Source: Magnetococcales bacterium
Lineage (GTDB): Bacteria > Pseudomonadota > Magnetococcia > Magnetococcales > DC0425bin3
Length of the DNA stretch: 14,781 bases
Direction of reading: 5' to 3'
Assembly: GCA_015229045.1 (NCBI GenBank)
Contig: JADGCJ010000074.1
Span: 1 to 14,781, forward strand
The notes under the pieces are model-generated. The model ran no database searches. It saw only the letters and a list, made by a program, of their open reading frames with translations, and had not been told where the DNA came from. The translations under genes were made by a program, and so were the position numbers. Shown here one piece after another: positions 1 to 6,386 of this stretch. Every line of letters starts with the position of its first letter. The first letter of the stretch is position 1.

Positions 1-98
1 TGGCACCCCTCCCTAGCAAAGGCTACTTGACATCCAAGACAGTTGCTGGACCCCGTTTTGACAGGTCCCCGAATCACTATCCATGGTCAGAGAGGGGC

Positions 99-1307
99 AT
101 GCACGCACCGATACACAACCGACTGATCTCCTGCCCGGAGTGCGACTTGTCGCAATGGTTGCCGACGCCGACATCCCGGACACGCGCTTTGCGCTGTCGG
201 CGTTGCAACATGGTGTTGATCCACTTTCATCCGCAAGGAGTGGAGCGTGTGCTGGCGATGACCCTGGCCAGTCTGATCCTGTTGGGCATGGCTGTCGTCC
301 TGCCCTTCATGACCCTGGAATTGAACGGTCAAACACGTGAAATCACCCTGGGAACGGGTGTCATCACTCTGTTTCACGAAGAGGCATGGGGCCTGGCTGC
401 TCTTGTGTTGTTGACCAGTATGGTGGCACCCCTCTTGTACCATGCAGGTCTGCTTTACGTGCTGGGGCCTTTGTGGCTGGGTCGCATTCCGCGGGGTGCG
501 GCACACATCTGGCGTTGGGTTCTGGCTCTTGGCCCCTGGAGCATGACGGAAGTCTACATGCTGGGTGTCCTGGTGGCCTTTGTCAAATTGGCACAGATGG
601 CAACGATACTCCCGGGTCTGGCTCTATACTGCCTTGCGGCATCCATGCTGGCCATGATGGTCACCAGAATTTTTCTCGATCCAGACCTGCTTTGGAGCCG
701 GTTACCACAGGATCAGGGGAACCATTTTCCGGAAAGGTGTCCCCAGTGTGGTCTGGGTCAGGAGTCTTGCCAGAAGCATTGTCGGCGCTGTGGTGCCTCT
801 CTTGGGCGTCGCAAACCGGAGTCTTTGTCCCGTACCTGGGCTTTGGTCATGACGGCTGGCATTTTGTACATTCCGGCCAATCTTCTGCCCATCATGACGG
901 TCGTTCGCCTCGGACACGAGCAATCCGATACCATTCTGAGTGGTGTTGCTCATCTTGTGGAAAGCGGCATGTGGCCTTTGGCTCTGGTGGTGTTTGTCGC
1001 CAGTATTCTGGTGCCGATTTTGAAGCTTCTGGTGCTGGCTGGGCTTTTGCTTTCCATTCAGCATGGTTGGGGGAGACGTCGTCACGAGCGCAATCATCTT
1101 TACCGGCTGATCGAGGTGATCGGGCGTTGGTCCATGATTGATATTTTCATGATCTCCATTCTTGTGGCCATCGTTGATCTGGGCGAGGTGGCAACGATCC
1201 ATCCTGGTCAGGGTGCTCTCTATTTCGCTGCCGTGGTGGTGATCACCTTGTTTGCTGCCAGGACGTTCGATCCACGGCTGATTTGGCAGGAAGAGAGAGA
1301 AAAATAG
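99..1307 (+). CDS. pqiA: PqiA/LetA-family inner-membrane protein, two PqiA domains
   Basis: Integral membrane protein of the PqiA (paraquat-inducible protein A) family. In known systems these proteins work with MCE proteins such as PqiB or LetB to move lipids between inner and outer membranes. It has two repeated halves, each opening with a cysteine cluster and followed by about four membrane segments. Cysteines (numbered from ATG 99) are C12-x2-C15 and C33-x2-C36 in the first half, and C214-x2-C217 with C224, C228 and C231 in the second; they suggest two zinc ribbons. The family signature appears twice, as GPWSMTEVYMLG and GRWSMIDIFMIS. Its 402 residues match the family. ATG 99 is chosen because homologues start just before the first CxxC and a GAGAGGGG stretch lies immediately upstream, although its spacing is short. 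An in-frame TTG at 27, with AAAGG four bases upstream, would add 24 residues of unfamiliar sequence. No MCE gene follows: the next gene is convergent. A pqiB-like gene could lie outside the window. Confidence 0.88.
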   Translation: MHAPIHNRLISCPECDLSQWLPTPTSRTRALRCRRCNMVLIHFHPQGVERVLAMTLASLILLGMAVVLPFMTLELNGQTREITLGTGVITLFHEEAWGLAALVLLTSMVAPLLYHAGLLYVLGPLWLGRIPRGAAHIWRWVLALGPWSMTEVYMLGVLVAFVKLAQMATILPGLALYCLAASMLAMMVTRIFLDPDLLWSRLPQDQGNHFPERCPQCGLGQESCQKHCRRCGASLGRRKPESLSRTWALVMTAGILYIPANLLPIMTVVRLGHEQSDTILSGVAHLVESGMWPLALVVFVASILVPILKLLVLAGLLLSIQHGWGRRRHERNHLYRLIEVIGRWSMIDIFMISILVAIVDLGEVATIHPGQGALYFAAVVVITLFAARTFDPRLIWQEEREK

Positions 1308-1311
1308 ATCC

Positions 1312-1460
1312 ATAGTTACAAAACTATTGAAAGACTGGGATAGGGATCCAAGGGGAAGGGCTGTGCCCTTCCTCTTGGCGGGGTTTGGGGCGGAGCCCCA
1401 ATAGAGTCTTTCTGTCCAATTTTTTTTGTTTTCTGACTGGGGTGCTGAATAGTTACAAAA
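1312..1460 (+). repeat. Dispersed double-hairpin element, copy 1
   Basis: This element fills the gap between convergent pqiA and hpnE. It is bounded by a direct repeat of ATAGTTACAAAA (1312-1323 and 1449-1460). Inside are a 14-bp hairpin with one G:T pair and a TGT loop (1348-1378) and a second hairpin around GGGGC-gga-GCCCC (1386-1400). An 8-bp outer stem (1329-1336 with 1405-1412) can close both. The right end carries GGGTGCTGAATAGTTAC (1440-1456). The same 17-mer, with one mismatch and in the opposite orientation, starts the copy at 14687. The shared architecture with that copy marks it as a repeat family rather than a one-off terminator. It resembles REP/BIME-type intergenic repeats in style, but I cannot name the family. 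Confidence 0.7.
1348..1427 (+). terminator. Candidate terminator hairpins downstream of pqiA
   Basis: A very stable 14-bp stem (1348-1361 with 1365-1378) and a GC-rich second stem (1386-1400) lie 40-90 bases after the pqiA stop. An eight-T run follows at 1420-1427. The T run is about 20 bases from the second stem, so this is not a textbook intrinsic terminator. The outer stem ending at 1412 brings it within about 8 bases. Because pqiA and hpnE converge here, the hairpins could end transcription from both sides. Termination is inferred. Confidence 0.4.
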
Positions 1461-1476
1461 AATTCAATAATTTCAT

Positions 1477-2787
1477 TTATTTCAACACCTCCTGCGCCGC
1501 CCGCCGACCACTGCATACCGCCGATTCAATCGTCGCCGGCAAACCCGTATCAGTCCAATCCCCGGCCAGAAACAGGTTACGCCAGGGCGTCAGGACACCC
1601 GGCCTCGCTGCGACGATATCCGGCCAGGGAGCCAGGGTGGCCCGCCACTCGCGTATGACCCGTCCGCTGATCTCTCTGGCTGGATCAAGATCCGGGACCA
1701 AAGCCATCACCTCTTGCCGCGCCTTGGCCAGCAACTCTCCCGTCGACCCATGCACCTCCCGATAAGCACCACTGATGACGGCACTGATACGCGCTGGTTG
1801 CCCTTCAGCCGTACCGGCCAGAAGGTTGTGATCGAAAAGCCAATGACAAACCCCCTCCGGAAGCCCCACCCATGGTACAGGCAACCCTCCCGGAATCGTC
1901 CAACGCATATGGATCGACACGATCGGCGCATACGCCGGGGAGACACGCCAACCCGGATTCCAGGTCGGCAACAGTCGCGTCAGGACATGGTGCGGCAAAG
2001 CAGAAATGACCGGACCCTGGACATGCAAACGCCCGGCATGCGTGACGATGGCAGCAAGCCGATCACCCTGCATCTCCAGACCCCGCACCGGCGTCTGACA
2101 CCGTACCTCCCCTCCCTGCCGCACGATGGACTCCCGGGCGGGTTCCGCCAGCAGTCGAGACAACGGGACACGGGGAATGTAGAGGCGTCCCGCCCCCCGC
2201 CCGCCAAACAGAATCCGCCGCAACGTGGACACCAACAAACCGGCATCCGCCGAGGCTGGCGGTTCATTCATGATCGCCAGGCACAACGGTCCCCACAAAC
2301 AATGCAACAGGTGGGCGGTTTGCCGGTGTTCCTGAAGCCAGTGCGTGACCGTCTGCCCAGGCGGAGGCAGTGGACCCTCAGCCAGAGATTTGCCCAGGGT
2401 CAGAAGCTTCCATCGTTCGCCGAAGGTCATGCCCGGCATGCGCAACAGCCCGGCCAACAGATGCCAAGGCACCGGCCAATCCGGACAATCCAAACGATAC
2501 CATCCCGTTCTTTCGGTCCAAAAAGGCACGATCATCCGTTCCGATTGCCAAAGATGCGTATGGGTTCCCAGTTGTTCCAGAAGGGCCAACGACTCCTGGC
2601 AGGCACCCAGGAGCAGATGGGGTCCGTTGTCCAACTCTTCGCCCGTCCGCCGATCGAAAAAAGAGCGCACACGACCACCCGGCATCCTGGCCGCTTCCAG
2701 AATCAGAGGACGGCACCCTTGTTTCAGCAAAAAAAGCGCCGCCGCCAATCCTGCCGCACCCCCACCCAGGATCACCACATCAGCCAT
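1477..2787 (-). CDS. hpnE: Hydroxysqualene dehydroxylase HpnE (squalene-associated FAD-dependent oxidoreductase)
   Basis: Catalyses the last step of the bacterial HpnCDE squalene route, the reductive removal of the hydroxyl group of hydroxysqualene to give squalene for hopanoids. The N-terminus is a Rossmann FAD-binding fold: VVILGGGAAGLAAA at residues 4-17, then the ribose-binding acid E31 in LILEA and the GGR motif at 37-39. The C-terminus carries the second FAD signature typical of this amine-oxidase-like family, NLFLAGDWTDTGLPATIESA followed by a conserved GRRAA. Its 436 residues are normal for HpnE. ATG 2787 is chosen because the protein then starts three residues before the FAD strand. 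The in-frame ATG at 2826 adds 13 residues that are read largely out of the intergenic repeat at 2809-2934. It is last in the minus-strand operon, downstream of the TPR glycosyltransferase, and has only a weak ribosome binding site. Confidence 0.92.
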   Translation of the reverse strand: MADVVILGGGAAGLAAALFLLKQGCRPLILEAARMPGGRVRSFFDRRTGEELDNGPHLLLGACQESLALLEQLGTHTHLWQSERMIVPFWTERTGWYRLDCPDWPVPWHLLAGLLRMPGMTFGERWKLLTLGKSLAEGPLPPPGQTVTHWLQEHRQTAHLLHCLWGPLCLAIMNEPPASADAGLLVSTLRRILFGGRGAGRLYIPRVPLSRLLAEPARESIVRQGGEVRCQTPVRGLEMQGDRLAAIVTHAGRLHVQGPVISALPHHVLTRLLPTWNPGWRVSPAYAPIVSIHMRWTIPGGLPVPWVGLPEGVCHWLFDHNLLAGTAEGQPARISAVISGAYREVHGSTGELLAKARQEVMALVPDLDPAREISGRVIREWRATLAPWPDIVAARPGVLTPWRNLFLAGDWTDTGLPATIESAVCSGRRAAQEVLK

Positions 2788-2808
2788 GGTCCGTTCCAAA
2801 CCCGATTG

Positions 2809-2934
2809 ATTCCAATTCGCATTCATAGCGATAACTTCGTCAGCTTCGTCGTCGGCTCCTCGCCGTACCCAACACGTACTGTCTCGTCGCCTCCTCCTCG
2901 CTGCCTCGTTCTCGCGTCGAATGCAAATTGGAAT
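2809..2934 (-). repeat. 126-bp intergenic element with 16-bp terminal inverted repeats
   Basis: The ends, 2809-2824 and 2919-2934, are inverted copies of each other (15 of 16 bases match; left end ATTCCAATTCGCATTC). The 94-bp interior is strongly strand-asymmetric, rich in G and A on the minus strand. There it repeats a GCGAGGAG...CGACGA block twice, on either side of a short GTAC-gtgttgg-GTAC palindrome. The element begins 7 bases after the glycosyltransferase stop and ends 21 bases before hpnE, so it occupies nearly the whole gap inside an operon. The form suggests a non-autonomous MITE-like or REP-like repeat, or a transcribed RNA structure. No clear target-site duplication is visible and no second copy lies in the window. 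Confidence 0.6.
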
Positions 2935-2940
2935 GACTTG

Positions 2941-4647
2941 TCAAGAGTGGTCGGGGGATCCAGGGTGGAGGTCTTCTGCCCGCGCCGTGACAAACTCCTG
3001 CAGGGCACCCTTGATTTGCTCGACCACTGGCGACCAGTCCCGCCCACCCTCCTGCCAAAAAAGACGCATGACGTCGGGATACCAGGGAGAGTCACAACGT
3101 TTTTCCAGCCAGCGCCAATCGGTACCGATGCCAGGCAACATCACCCAACACGGCTTGCCCAAGGCACCAGCCAGATGGATAACCGCCGTATCGACACCAA
3201 TGACCAGATCAAGTTGGGCCACGATGGCCGCAGTGTCGGCAAAATCCTGCACCATGGACCCCAAATCCACCAGAGGCTGCCCTGTGGGATGCTCGGCTGC
3301 CTCACCAGCTGCGGATCCCGTCTGCAAACTGACAAATGTCACCCCCGCAACCGACCATAACGGCGCCAACACCGCCAGTCCGGACAAAGATCGCTGGAGA
3401 TCGTTCAGATGACCAGGATTACCCTTCCATACCAAACCAACACGACACCCCTTGTCAGGTATCGCCGTGGCCCAGAGAGAGATCCGTTCAACCGGAGGGT
3501 GCAGGTAGGGCAAAGTGGCCGGAATGTTGTCCAAGGTTATGCGAAGATGCAAAGGAATGCTGAGCAAGAGAGTCCAGGCATCATGGGAGGGTACTGCTTT
3601 CATGTCCACCTCATCGTGGGCCAGAATCCGGTCGATACCCAACCCGTACGCCAATAATGCTTTCAAAGGTTTCTTGCAGACCAATGTGATGCAGGACACG
3701 CCCAACTCCTTGAGTACAGGCAAGAAACGTGAGAATTGCATCTCGTCTCCATAGCCTTGTTCATGCAGCACCAGCAGGCTCTTGCCAGTCAGATCCTCCC
3801 CCTGCCACTGCGGAAAGGGCAACTCGGGAAGCAACAAAATCGGCTCTTTTTTGCCGACATTGTAGCGATTCTCATAAAGCGGCCACCCTTCGGCATAACG
3901 ACCCAGGGCCAAAAGCGTGAGGCTCAAGAAAAACAGGGCATCGGCATCGAGCGGACGCCTGCGCAAGGCCTCCAGATAGACTGTCATCGCCTCCTGATGA
4001 CGACTCTGCCTGTCAAACAGGTTACCCAGGTTAAGGTAGCCCACGACCTGCTCCGGATTGAGACGCAGGGCCTGCCAAAAAAACGCTTCGGCCTCTTCAT
4101 AACGGTTTTGCTTGTCGAGTAGATTGCCATAATTGTTGCAGGCCTCGACCGATTCCGGTCGCAAACGCAGGGCCTCATGAAAAGCGGCCTCGGCCTCGGT
4201 CAGGCGATCCCTCCCGTGCAGGAGAGTGCCCAGATTGTTGTAGGCCTCGACAAAATCCGGTCGCAGCCGCAGAGCGCTCCGGTAAGCCTCTTCGGCCTCG
4301 ACCAACCGCTTGCGCGCCCGCAATACATTGCCCAGGTTGAGGTAAGCCTCCGCATACTCCGGTCGTAACCGCAAGGCCTCCCGAAAAAACGACTCGGCCT
4401 CGTCGAAACGTCGCTGCTCGTCGAGCAACACCCCCAGATTGTTGTGCAGATCGGCAAAAGCGGGATCACACACCAGAGCCTGCCGCCAGAGAGCCTCGGC
4501 CTGCCCGGAATCGCCAAGCTGTGCCGCACAAATCGCCGCGACATTCAACAGAGCACTATTGTCCGGCTCATGGCCAAGCCCCTGCCGGGCCAAAGCCGCC
4601 ACCTCGGATATCCTCGCTCCGAGCACTCCTCCGGCAGCACCGTTCAC
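2941..4647 (-). CDS. TPR-repeat glycosyltransferase (GT9/GT41-like C-terminal domain)
   Basis: A 568-residue fusion of tetratricopeptide repeats with a glycosyltransferase-like domain. Residues about 31-265 hold six or seven 34-residue TPR units with the usual pattern, for example AEAYLNLGNVLRARKRLVEA. Residues about 285-550 look like a GT-B sugar transferase related to heptosyltransferases: VGLVWKGNPGH at 403-413 and DTAVIHLAGALGKPCWVMLP at 486-505, followed by DWRWL. Such proteins transfer a nucleotide-activated sugar to a protein or surface-glycan acceptor; donor and acceptor here are unknown. The start is GTG 4647, which overlaps the hpnD TGA as GTGA and has AGGAAGGG eight bases upstream (4656-4663). 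An in-frame ATG at 4689 lies inside hpnD and has no comparable site. Its place between hpnD and hpnE is unusual and suggests co-translation with squalene enzymes. It is not one of the named hopanoid glycosyltransferases that I recognise. Confidence 0.82.
   Translation of the reverse strand: MNGAAGGVLGARISEVAALARQGLGHEPDNSALLNVAAICAAQLGDSGQAEALWRQALVCDPAFADLHNNLGVLLDEQRRFDEAESFFREALRLRPEYAEAYLNLGNVLRARKRLVEAEEAYRSALRLRPDFVEAYNNLGTLLHGRDRLTEAEAAFHEALRLRPESVEACNNYGNLLDKQNRYEEAEAFFWQALRLNPEQVVGYLNLGNLFDRQSRHQEAMTVYLEALRRRPLDADALFFLSLTLLALGRYAEGWPLYENRYNVGKKEPILLLPELPFPQWQGEDLTGKSLLVLHEQGYGDEMQFSRFLPVLKELGVSCITLVCKKPLKALLAYGLGIDRILAHDEVDMKAVPSHDAWTLLLSIPLHLRITLDNIPATLPYLHPPVERISLWATAIPDKGCRVGLVWKGNPGHLNDLQRSLSGLAVLAPLWSVAGVTFVSLQTGSAAGEAAEHPTGQPLVDLGSMVQDFADTAAIVAQLDLVIGVDTAVIHLAGALGKPCWVMLPGIGTDWRWLEKRCDSPWYPDVMRLFWQEGGRDWSPVVEQIKGALQEFVTARAEDLHPGSPDHS
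3945..4455 (-). repeat. 102-bp tandem repeats encoding the TPR array
   Basis: The TPR units are still recognisable as DNA repeats. A CCGG anchor (on the plus strand) recurs exactly every 102 bases at 4053, 4155, 4257 and 4359, and each is followed by a similar CGCA-GG-CTC stretch. This equals 34 codons, one TPR unit. The DNA similarity suggests fairly recent duplication or gene conversion among units, so unit number may vary between strains. Confidence 0.75.
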
Positions 4648-5492
4648 GACGACAGCCCTTCCTGAAACCAGGTTTTCCAGGTCATCCATACTCTGGGCAG
4701 GGTGCCCTGGATCACTGGGTGATCCAAGACGTTGAAGTCCTGCCTGCGCAAGCGATCCAGGTGGTGTCGATAGACCGCACCCATGGCCAGTGCCGGGCGC
4801 ACCTGGCGACGCCCGATCTCCGATGCCAGCCGGTCGGCGCGTTGAAAGTGGTCCAGGGCCACACCCGCCATCCGCTCCAGGACCGCCTGCATGCCTGGCG
4901 TCCACCGTCTCGCCAACACCATGTCCGGCTCGATGCCCGCTTCCCGCAACATGTCCAGAGGGAGATAGAGCCGCCCCAGGCGGGCATCATCGGCCACGTC
5001 ACGGACAATGTTGGTCAATTGCAGCGCCATGCCCAGGTGATGGGCAAAAAGGTCCGTATTTGCCGACTGCTCGACACCGAACAGGCGCAACGCCACCTGA
5101 CCCACGGTGACTGCCACCCTGTGACAATAGGGTTCCAGGTCAACCAGGGAGGGATAGCGCTGCCCTGCCAGATCCATGGCCATACCGTCCAGAATGGCGA
5201 AGAACGGCGCAGGTTCCAGACCAAAGCGGTCGTGTCCCCACACCACCTCGCGGGCGATGGGGTGTTGGGGAACCCCGGCAAAAGCGCGCGTCATCTCGTC
5301 GCGCCACCAGTCGAGCTGCATGCCTGCCACATGCCAATCCTGGCAGCAGTCGACACAATCGTCCACGGACCGGCAAAAGGCGTACAGCGCATACATGGCA
5401 CGCCGCCTCTCCTCCGGACAGAGCAGCAGCGCGTAATAAAACGAAGAACCTGAACGACGCACCACCTCCTGACAATAGCGGGCCGGGGTCAT
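4644..5492 (-). CDS. hpnD: Presqualene diphosphate synthase HpnD
   Basis: Condenses two farnesyl diphosphates to presqualene diphosphate, the first committed step of the HpnCDE squalene pathway. It is an all-helical trans-isoprenyl diphosphate synthase of the squalene/phytoene synthase family. Both magnesium-binding aspartate motifs are present: DDCVD at residues 44-48 in YAFCRSVDDCVD, and NIVRDVADD at 161-169. The opening MTPARYCQEV followed by SGSSFYYA matches HpnD proteins, and 282 residues is the usual size. ATG 5492 is chosen because it overlaps the hpnC stop as ATGA and fits the family N-terminus. An in-frame ATG at 5525 adds 11 residues and has a GGATGGGG stretch upstream, so it cannot be fully excluded. 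The 3' end overlaps the glycosyltransferase start as GTGA. Expression is therefore probably coupled on both sides. Confidence 0.93.
   Translation of the reverse strand: MTPARYCQEVVRRSGSSFYYALLLCPEERRRAMYALYAFCRSVDDCVDCCQDWHVAGMQLDWWRDEMTRAFAGVPQHPIAREVVWGHDRFGLEPAPFFAILDGMAMDLAGQRYPSLVDLEPYCHRVAVTVGQVALRLFGVEQSANTDLFAHHLGMALQLTNIVRDVADDARLGRLYLPLDMLREAGIEPDMVLARRWTPGMQAVLERMAGVALDHFQRADRLASEIGRRQVRPALAMGAVYRHHLDRLRRQDFNVLDHPVIQGTLPRVWMTWKTWFQEGLSS
4656..4663 (-). promoter_or_regulatory. Ribosome binding site deciding the glycosyltransferase GTG start
   Basis: On the minus strand the sequence reads AGGAAGGG, eight bases before the GTG at 4647. That GTG shares its last two bases with the TGA stop of hpnD. 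Strength and spacing favour this start over the upstream ATG at 4689. Confidence 0.6.
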
Positions 5493-6367
5493 AAAATGAC
5501 CCGGTGCATGGCCCGCATGAGACACCCCATCCGGTCACGATTGTTCAGATGATGCCGGATGCGCAGCGAATTGCCCCCCGACAGTTCGATCTTGTCCAAC
5601 ACCGCCATGCCCGCCTGGCAGATCACGGCGAGTTCGAGATTGAATGGCCACGACAGCACATCCACCAGGGGATCCCCGGCCAGAAACAGACGGCGCGTCT
5701 CTTCCACAAGGTAGAGCATCAAGCTGCCGACGGCCGGCGAAAAGCGTCGCTCGAGGATCAATTTTTCATCGACGCCAAAACGCTCCATCTCTTCGCGGGG
5801 CACGTAGAGGGGGCGTCCTTTCCAGGGGTCGAGCCCCAGATCCTGCCAGTGATTGGTCAACTGCAACGCCGTGCAGATGGCATCCGACCAGTGCAACCCC
5901 TCGGGCTGGTCAACCCCCGCGAAGTGCAAAACCACACGCCCGACCGGATTGGCGGAGTAGCGACAATAATCCTCCAACTGTTCGACCGTGTCGTAGCGTT
6001 TGTTGGTGACATCCAGGCGAAAGGCGACCAGAAGGTCGTACAAGGGCCTGGCCGACAGACCCGTCACCTGAAAGGTGTGCGCCAAAGCCCTGAAAACCGG
6101 GTGATCCGGCTTGCCCGCCTCGGCCAGCTGCAGGCGCCTGGACCAGTCGTCGAGGAGTTGCAGACGCTCGGCGATCTCCCGTCCCGGGGTATCGGCAAAA
6201 TCATCCGCCATGCGGGCGAAGGCGTACACCGCGTGCAAAAACGGCCGCACCCGACGCGGACTCAGATACGACCCCACCGGAAAATTTTCCGGGTGCCCAC
6301 GCACCACATCTGCGCAGTAGCGGAAATCGTCCTGGAGTCCGCCGGATATGGGCCTGGTGATACGCAT
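5489..6367 (-). CDS. hpnC: Hydroxysqualene synthase HpnC
   Basis: Converts presqualene diphosphate to hydroxysqualene, the middle step between HpnD and HpnE. It belongs to the squalene/phytoene synthase family. The substrate-binding motifs are DDFAD at residues 55-59, within AVYAFARMADDFAD, and NHWQDLGLD at 172-180 followed by GRPLYVP. The ENFPVGSYL stretch near residue 27 is typical of HpnC and helps separate it from HpnD. ATG 6367 gives 292 residues, as expected. The frame stays open upstream to 6502, but that adds 45 residues that overlap the end of the diguanylate cyclase gene and have no family likeness. The start lies 19 bases after the cyclase stop, without a strong ribosome binding site. 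The last codons overlap hpnD in an ATGA. Confidence 0.92.
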   Translation of the reverse strand: MRITRPISGGLQDDFRYCADVVRGHPENFPVGSYLSPRRVRPFLHAVYAFARMADDFADTPGREIAERLQLLDDWSRRLQLAEAGKPDHPVFRALAHTFQVTGLSARPLYDLLVAFRLDVTNKRYDTVEQLEDYCRYSANPVGRVVLHFAGVDQPEGLHWSDAICTALQLTNHWQDLGLDPWKGRPLYVPREEMERFGVDEKLILERRFSPAVGSLMLYLVEETRRLFLAGDPLVDVLSWPFNLELAVICQAGMAVLDKIELSGGNSLRIRHHLNNRDRMGCLMRAMHRVIL

Positions 6368-6386
6368 GACCGATGTCAATCCATGC

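Noticed and set aside
1..17. TGGCAC at the window start as a sigma-54 promoter for pqiA
   Set aside because: The nearest downstream GC is 12 bases after the GG instead of 10, so the spacing is wrong.
48..68. GGACC/GGTCC inverted repeat upstream of pqiA
   Set aside because: Only five base pairs with an 11-base loop; too short to call an operator or attenuator.
1714..3360. 548-codon plus-strand open frame across hpnE and the glycosyltransferase end
   Set aside because: It is antisense to two well-supported genes, its product is rich in Arg, Gln and Pro with no domain, and it runs through the intergenic repeat. It is a GC-driven shadow.
3945..4455. Regular repeats as a possible CRISPR array
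   Set aside because: The 102-bp period equals 34 codons and the frame stays open; the units are TPR-coding with no separate repeat and spacer parts.
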